Both the position numbers and the translations under genes were made by a program. The notes beneath the pieces were generated by a model. The model was not told the DNA's origin, searched no databases, and saw only the letters and a program-made list of their open reading frames with translations. Positions 6,468 through 9,378 of a stretch of 9,378 bases of DNA are shown here, in pieces. Positions within the stretch are counted from its first letter, which is position 1. Each line of letters opens with the position of its first letter. Source of the DNA: Azoarcus sp031556475 (GTDB lineage Bacteria; Pseudomonadota; Gammaproteobacteria; Burkholderiales; Rhodocyclaceae); the NCBI GenBank assembly GCA_031556475.1, contig JAVBSY010000151.1, forward strand, positions 1 to 9,378, in the 5' to 3' direction.

Positions 6468-6503
6468 GGAAATTCTTTAAGAAATTTTCATCTGAAAGTT
6501 TCC
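6468..6503 (+). promoter_or_regulatory. 36-bp conserved upstream element, copy B
   Basis: This is the second copy of the element at 1887-1922, identical at 29 of 36 positions without gaps. It ends 25 bases before the first ATG of the tail/lysis operon (6529). The inner dyad is clearer here: TTTCA-TC-TGAAA (6486-6497). A possible -10 (TATCTT, 6516-6521) follows 12 bases after its end, close to the arrangement of copy A. Confidence 0.6.
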
Positions 6504-6510
6504 CGAACGT

Positions 6511-6528
6511 GTCGGTATCTTCACCGAC
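6511..6528 (+). promoter_or_regulatory. Hairpin/dyad abutting the first start codon of the tail operon
   Basis: GTCGGT (6511-6516) and ACCGAC (6523-6528) form a perfect 6-bp inverted repeat with a 6-base spacer, ending at the base before the ATG. It takes the place where a Shine-Dalgarno sequence would be expected. It may be an operator over the -10 region or an mRNA hairpin. Confidence 0.5.
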
Positions 6529-6759
6529 ATGGGTATCTACAGCCACTATTCGATCGAGCAACTGCATGCGCTGCGTGATGCGCTGCTGCAGTCGCTACAC
6601 GACCGCCTGACGCTTCCGACTGCTCTTGGCAGCGGGGATCGCAACGCACGGTTCGACCAGCGCGTGGAGGACATCCGCGCGGAGGCCGTTTCCGTTTGCG
6701 CCGAGATCGATCTGCGTGCGGCCAATCCACTTTCTCCCGCGGAGGGGTCCGATGGTTGA
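6529..6759 (+). CDS. gpW-like head-tail connector (small helical phage protein)
   Basis: This is a 76-residue protein beginning MGIYSHYSIEQLHALRDALL. Two predicted helices (about residues 8-27 and 45-63, the latter FDQRVEDIRAEAVSVCAEID) flank a short segment with DRLTLPTALGSGDRNARF. The layout (helix starting S.eeL.aLr.AL, short beta hairpin G.r...F, then helix e.iraei..i.aEi) fits gpW-like phage connectors, which are of this size. In tailed phages such proteins join the capsid connector to the tail, so their presence without capsid genes is notable. There is no ribosome-binding site ahead of the ATG, only a hairpin. The next start overlaps its stop. The family call is moderate, made on pattern and position. 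Confidence 0.6.
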   Translation: MGIYSHYSIEQLHALRDALLQSLHDRLTLPTALGSGDRNARFDQRVEDIRAEAVSVCAEIDLRAANPLSPAEGSDG

Positions 6760-6859
6760 GTGCCGCCGGGTCGCTTCCGTTCGCGGGGCTTTTTCCGTTT
6801 GCCGGTTCGGGGCGGGGGGCGTAACGGCCGCCGTCGGGCGGAAGGCGGTTCGGCCATGA
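6752..6859 (+). CDS. Possible 35-residue coupled small protein
   Basis: ATG 6752 lies 6 bases after an excellent ribosome-binding site (GGAGG, 6741-6745) and overlaps the end of the gpW-like gene. The frame ends at TGA 6857-6859, which overlaps the ATG of the next gene as ATGA. The product is basic and Gly/Ala/Val/Arg-rich, starting MVECRRVASVRGAFSVCRFG. I do not recognise it. It could be a real minor protein, or a leader whose translation delivers ribosomes to the next gene. If it is not translated, the stretch 6760-6855 has no other gene, unless the next gene starts at GTG 6760. Confidence 0.45.
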   Translation: MVECRRVASVRGAFSVCRFGAGGVTAAVGRKAVRP

Positions 6860-7182
6860 CGATGCCGACGGCGCCTTTTGCCGATATCGAGCAGATGTTG
6901 ACGGATGTGACGGTCGGCATGCTGGCGAATGTGGTGGCGATTCCGCTTGCCGGGGAGCCGTTCGCGGCGTTCTTTACGGTGGCGGGGGTCGATCCGCTGG
7001 AGCCGCCGTCGTTCGTGGGCAATTACGAGTTGCGTTATGCGGCCCGGGCCGCGCTGCTGGATGTCGGCGATCTGTTGGTGATCCGTGGCGGGCATTTCCG
7101 CGTTGCGGGGGACCCGGCGCCGATCGGCGCGGGGACCGAGTTCGTTGCGCGGTTGAGGGAGGATCGCTGTGTTTGCGCTTGA
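6856..7182 (+). CDS. gpFII-like head-tail joining/tail attachment protein
   Basis: From ATG 6856 this encodes 108 residues. It has an N-terminal helix (FADIEQMLTDVTVGMLANVVAIP), then FAAFFTVAGVDPLEPPSFVGNYELRYAARAALLDVGDLLVIRGGHFRVAGDPAPIGAGTEFVARL. The DVGDLLVIRGGHFRVAGDPAPIGAGTEFV part, a GD.l...g..y.V......G.g...a.L pattern, is characteristic of gpFII-like joining proteins, which cap the tail-facing end of the connector and are about this length. GGAAGG (6840-6845) lies at ribosome-binding distance. GTG 6760 would add 32 Arg-rich residues and is less likely. Its end overlaps the next gene by 14 bases. In a headless particle such a protein could cap the tail. Confidence 0.65.
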   Translation: MTMPTAPFADIEQMLTDVTVGMLANVVAIPLAGEPFAAFFTVAGVDPLEPPSFVGNYELRYAARAALLDVGDLLVIRGGHFRVAGDPAPIGAGTEFVARLREDRCVCA

Positions 7183-7588
7183 GGCTCCGATCATCAATCG
7201 CTTGAAGGCGGTTGCGGCTCTCGATGGGTGGGATGTGCGCGGCAGTATGCGGGAGGCTTCGCGCTTGCCGACGCCGGCCATCGAGGTTCAGTGCGGGGGG
7301 GCGGAGTCTGTGCAGGATCCTTGCGCCGCGTCGGTGGGTATTGCGGTGGTGTGGAGCGTTTTTCTGGTTGTGCGGTACAGCGAGCAGGCGATGGATCGGC
7401 TCGATGCGGCGTTTTCGGAGGTGATCGGGGCGTTGCATAACTGGCGGCCGGGGGAGGCGCAGGGCCGGAAGTGGAAGCCGTTGCGTATCGATAGTGTGAA
7501 GCCGCCGGTGCTTTCCGAGCAGGGGTTGATCACTTACGGGTTGATGTTCAAGACGTCGGCGCGTTTCGAGGGGGTTCGGGATGCCTGA
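7169..7588 (+). CDS. Tail terminator protein (gpU / gp37-like)
   Basis: GTG 7169 follows GAGGGAGGA (7155-7163 region) and overlaps the previous gene by 14 bases. The 139-residue product starts with a helix (APIINRLKAVAAL), then PTPAIEVQCGG, SVGIAVVWSVFLVVRYSEQAMDRLDAAFSEVIGALHNWRP, and WKPLRIDSVKPPVLSEQGLITYGLMFKTSARF at the end. The order (short helix, P.iei...g, a strand pair WsV.LvVRy, a helix with .ald..f..vi.aLhnW.P, then .y.l.F.t...) matches phage tail terminators, which cap the tail tube and set the end of tail polymerisation. Length and position before a tail tube gene agree. Its stop overlaps the holin ATG. Confidence 0.72.
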   Translation: MFALEAPIINRLKAVAALDGWDVRGSMREASRLPTPAIEVQCGGAESVQDPCAASVGIAVVWSVFLVVRYSEQAMDRLDAAFSEVIGALHNWRPGEAQGRKWKPLRIDSVKPPVLSEQGLITYGLMFKTSARFEGVRDA

Positions 7589-7895
7589 CAGGATTCCCGA
7601 TGTGCTCGGCGCGCTGCCAGGTCCGGTAAGGGCGGCGATTGTCGGTGCGCTGATTGCGCTGATCCGGGTGATGTATGACGCCCGCGAGCCGCGTTTGATG
7701 CGGCGTTTGCTTGAATCCGCGCTGTGTGGGGCGATTGCGTTGTGTGTGGCGTCGGCCGCGGAGACGCTGGGCCTGGAGGCGGGTTATTCGACGTTCTTCG
7801 GTGGGGCGATCGGTTTGCTGGGCGCGGATCAGGTGCGCGTGTGGGCTCGGTTGTTGGTGCAGCGGCGCATTGACCGGGAAGGAGAGGGGCGGTGA
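7581..7895 (+). CDS. Phage holin, LydA-like (holin superfamily III)
   Basis: This 104-residue protein starts at ATG 7581, overlapping the tail terminator stop by 8 bases. Three hydrophobic segments are visible: AAIVGALIALIRVMY (about 18-32), LLESALCGAIALCVASAAETLGL (about 43-65) and YSTFFGGAIGLLGADQVRVW (about 69-88). The sequence IALIRVMYDAREPRLMRRLLESALCGAIAL and FFGGAIGLLGADQVR are hallmarks of the LydA-type holin family. It would form lesions in the inner membrane that let the endolysin reach the cell wall. The C-terminus is charged (RRIDREGEGR), as usual in holins. The endolysin start overlaps its stop (GTGA), so the pair is translated together. Confidence 0.85.
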   Translation: MPDRIPDVLGALPGPVRAAIVGALIALIRVMYDAREPRLMRRLLESALCGAIALCVASAAETLGLEAGYSTFFGGAIGLLGADQVRVWARLLVQRRIDREGEGR

Positions 7896-8371
7896 ATTTC
7901 GATCTCGCGCTTGAGTGTCTTGCCCGCCACGAGGGCGGTTATTCGGATCATCCGCGCGACCCCGGGGGCAAGACGGCGTGGGGTATTACGGTGGCTGTGG
8001 CGCGTGCGCACGGTTATGCCGGGGATATGCGCGATATGCCGAGGGCGGTTGCGGAGCGGATTTTTCGCGTGGCGTATTGGGATGCGGTGCAGGCGGAGCG
8101 TTTGCCGGATGCGTTGCGCTTTGAGGTGTTCGACGCGGCGGTGAATTCGGGCGTGAGGCAGGCAGTGCGGTGGTTGCAGGGCGCGGCGGGGGTGAAGGCC
8201 GATGGGGTTTTGGGCCCCGTTACGCTCGATGCGGTGCGCCATGCCGATGCGCATCAGCTTGCCCGTCGCTTTGCAGGCCTGCGGCTGCGTTTTCTGGCGG
8301 GGCTGGAGACGTGGCCGGATTTCGGCCGTGGCTGGGCACGGCGCATTGCCGCCAATCTGGTCGGGGGTTGA
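7892..8371 (+). CDS. Endolysin, GH108 family N-acetylmuramidase with peptidoglycan-binding region
   Basis: This is a 159-residue protein from GTG 7892 behind AAGGAGAGG (7879-7887). The N-terminus has ALECLARHEGGYSDHPRDPGGKTAWGIT, the GH108 signature, with Glu14 of HEGGY as the catalytic acid. It continues with RIFRVAYWDAVQAERLPDALRFEVFDAAVNSG and then VKADGVLGPVTLDAV (about 100-114), the peptidoglycan-binding part found at the C-terminal side of this family. No signal peptide or anchor is visible, so release through the holin is expected. The length is that of the family. It overlaps the holin by 4 bases, and one base separates it from the next start. Confidence 0.92.
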   Translation: MNFDLALECLARHEGGYSDHPRDPGGKTAWGITVAVARAHGYAGDMRDMPRAVAERIFRVAYWDAVQAERLPDALRFEVFDAAVNSGVRQAVRWLQGAAGVKADGVLGPVTLDAVRHADAHQLARRFAGLRLRFLAGLETWPDFGRGWARRIAANLVGG

Positions 8372-8372
8372 T

Positions 8373-8813
8373 ATGCCGTTCATGAATGCAGCCCGGCTGG
8401 ATGTTGCGCCCTGTGGGCGTTGGCGTGTCGTGGAGCCGTTGGTTTATGCGTTGCCCGATGGGACGCGCATTACGGTGCCGGCGGGATTTTTGACCGATCT
8501 GGCGTCGATTCCGCAGTTGTTTCATTCGCTGATTCCGGTGAATGGCGATCACCGCCAGGCGGCGATCGTGCATGACTTTCTGTTTGTTACGCAGCCGTTT
8601 TCCCGTGCGGAGACCGATGGGGTTTTTCTGCAGGCGATGACGGATTGCGGGGTGCGCTGGTCGCAGCGCTGGGCGATGTATGTGGCGGTTCGGGCCGGCG
8701 GCTGGTTGCCGTGGCGGCGGAACGCGCGTGCGCTTGCGACGGATTCCCGGGCGTTCCTGGCCGGTTGCGGCTTGGGTGACGCGAGCGGGGAGGAGGCCGT
8801 GGCATGCCGGTGA
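8373..8813 (+). CDS. DUF1353 domain protein
   Basis: From ATG 8373 this is a 146-residue protein whose core (LTDLASIPQLFHSLIP, then HRQAAIVHDFLF) matches the DUF1353 family: a DlAS.P.l...l...g....AAivHD.l pattern. The ending WAMYVAVRAGGWLPWRR also fits. DUF1353 proteins are common in prophages near lysis or tail genes, with no established function; the conserved HD has led to suggestions of an enzyme. It has little space for a ribosome-binding site of its own (GGGGG, 8364-8368), and starts one base after the endolysin stop. ATG 8384 is not in frame. Confidence 0.85.
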   Translation: MPFMNAARLDVAPCGRWRVVEPLVYALPDGTRITVPAGFLTDLASIPQLFHSLIPVNGDHRQAAIVHDFLFVTQPFSRAETDGVFLQAMTDCGVRWSQRWAMYVAVRAGGWLPWRRNARALATDSRAFLAGCGLGDASGEEAVACR

Positions 8814-8820
8814 GGTTGGA

Positions 8821-8844
8821 GGGGCTTCCCTCGGGGATGCCCCC
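8821..8844 (+). terminator. Hairpin with T-rich tail between DUF1353 and tail tube genes
   Basis: GGGGC (8821-8825) pairs with GCCCC (8839-8843), and inside it TTCCC/GGGGA-type pairing (8827-8830 with 8834-8837) continues past one T-T mismatch around a 3-base loop. A short TTTAT follows. It could be a partial terminator that tunes expression of lysis against tail genes, or an mRNA structure hiding the GGGGA ahead of the 54-residue ORF. Confidence 0.5.
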
Positions 8845-8849
8845 TTTAT

Positions 8850-9014
8850 ATGCGGCTCCATTTCGATGTGGGGCGCAAGTGTCCGCCGGAGGCGATGTTT
8901 TCGGGCGCGTGCCCGGAGCGGGCCGGACGGCTGATTTCGATCGGCGTAACGGAGGCGGCGCACGAAGCGCGAGCCGATGCGACCGCCAATTCCACTGTAA
9001 GTGCAAAGGAGTAA
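8850..9014 (+). CDS. Possible 54-residue small protein
   Basis: The frame runs from ATG 8850 to TAA 9012-9014, 4 bases before the tail tube ATG. Codon third positions are GC-rich like the neighbouring genes. The product starts MRLHFDVGRKCPPEAMFSG, ending in an Ala/Glu-rich stretch (TEAAHEARADATANSTVSAKE) that may be helical. Only a GGGGA (8833-8837), part of the hairpin, could serve as ribosome-binding site. A competing frame from ATG 8804 has a better site (GGAGGAG, 8789-8795) but a less protein-like product. I recognise neither. Confidence 0.35.
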   Translation: MRLHFDVGRKCPPEAMFSGACPERAGRLISIGVTEAAHEARADATANSTVSAKE

Positions 9015-9018
9015 TTCA

Positions 9019-9378
9019 ATGGTAATGACAGCCAATACGCCGATCATTTGGGATGGTCAGGGTCCGGTTCAGATCGGGCGCTTCGATCCGGAGAACGGTA
9101 CGCCCGACATGGGTTATCTGGTGGATCTGTATCGCATCGGTTGCGGTACGTCGTCGCTGACGACGTCGCTGGCGGTGGAGAAGAAGCAGATCAAGGAGAC
9201 GTGCTCGGGGCAGCGGCTGACGTTGAAGGAGCGTACGACGAGTAAGTCGCTGTCGGTGAAGCTGAGCATGATCCAGTTTTCCGGGCGCACGCTGGCCGCG
9301 GCGTTCTTCAGCGAGGCTTCGACGGTGTCCGACGGTACGGTGACGGGCGAGGTGCTGCCGCCGCTGGTGGTGGGCGAT
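9019..9378 (+). CDS. Phage/tailocin major tail tube protein, 5' part
   Basis: The ATG at 9019 follows AAAGGAG (9005-9011), and the frame is open to the window edge, giving 120 residues. The sequence has DMGYLVDLYRIGCGTSSLTTSLAVEKKQIKETCSGQRLTLKERTTSKSLSVKLSMIQFSGRTLAAAFFSE. Alternating beta strands with a helix after the first set, and the ETCSGQ...SKS..V...L..FS..tLA.aFf pattern, point to the main tube subunit of a long-tailed particle. The residues between are typical of ring-forming tail tube proteins. It probably continues for another 50-150 residues. Its position after the tail terminator supports the call; it does not tell whether the tail is contractile. Confidence 0.72.
   Translation, partial: MVMTANTPIIWDGQGPVQIGRFDPENGTPDMGYLVDLYRIGCGTSSLTTSLAVEKKQIKETCSGQRLTLKERTTSKSLSVKLSMIQFSGRTLAAAFFSEASTVSDGTVTGEVLPPLVVGD

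Noticed and set aside
8804..9025. ORF starting at ATG 8804 with a good ribosome-binding site
   Set aside because: It runs through the hairpin and overlaps the tail tube start; its composition looks out of frame, and the 54-codon ORF is somewhat more protein-like. Kept only as an alternative.
1..9378. tRNA, rRNA, CRISPR array, insertion sequence, integrase or attachment site
   Set aside because: None seen on reading the window; no cloverleaf-like stretch, no regularly spaced repeats, no transposase or recombinase motifs.

Overview
The window reads as an accessory region of a high-GC Gram-negative bacterium, probably a proteobacterium (a betaproteobacterium would fit, but nothing here proves it). 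It joins the end of an Rhs polymorphic-toxin locus to a phage-tail-like gene cluster. Every gene I can support lies on the + strand.

Region 1 (1-1720): the C-terminal end of an Rhs/YD-repeat protein. It carries the conserved core-ending signature and then a variable 134-residue tip, the presumed toxin. The next gene starts 6 bases later, encodes a 200-residue AT-rich protein (presumed immunity), and is closed by a strong rho-independent terminator.

Region 2 (1721-4329): a control region, then a four-gene operon of phage tail-fibre type: a fibre/structural protein, a small beta-rich tail protein, a LamG-like protein with C-terminal tandem repeats, and a fibre-tail adaptor-like protein. It ends at a strong terminator.

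Region 3 (4330-6357): a cargo block of lower GC in part. It holds an alpha/beta hydrolase, a 58-residue single-span membrane protein and a RimJ/RimL-type GNAT acetyltransferase. None looks structural.

Region 4 (6358-9378, open at the right edge): a second control region, then a tightly coupled operon: gpW-like connector, a possible 35-residue ORF, gpFII-like protein, tail terminator (gpU/gp37-like), LydA-type holin, GH108 endolysin, DUF1353 protein, a possible 54-residue ORF, and the start of a probable tail tube protein. There are no terminase, portal or capsid genes between the promoter region and the tail genes. The lysis cassette sits between the tail terminator and the tail tube, which recalls headless F-type tailocins.

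The most notable non-coding signal is a 36-bp element that occurs once upstream of each phage-like operon (1887-1922 and 6468-6503) with 29 of 36 positions identical and no gaps. It probably binds a shared activator that switches on the fibre and tail/lysis operons together.
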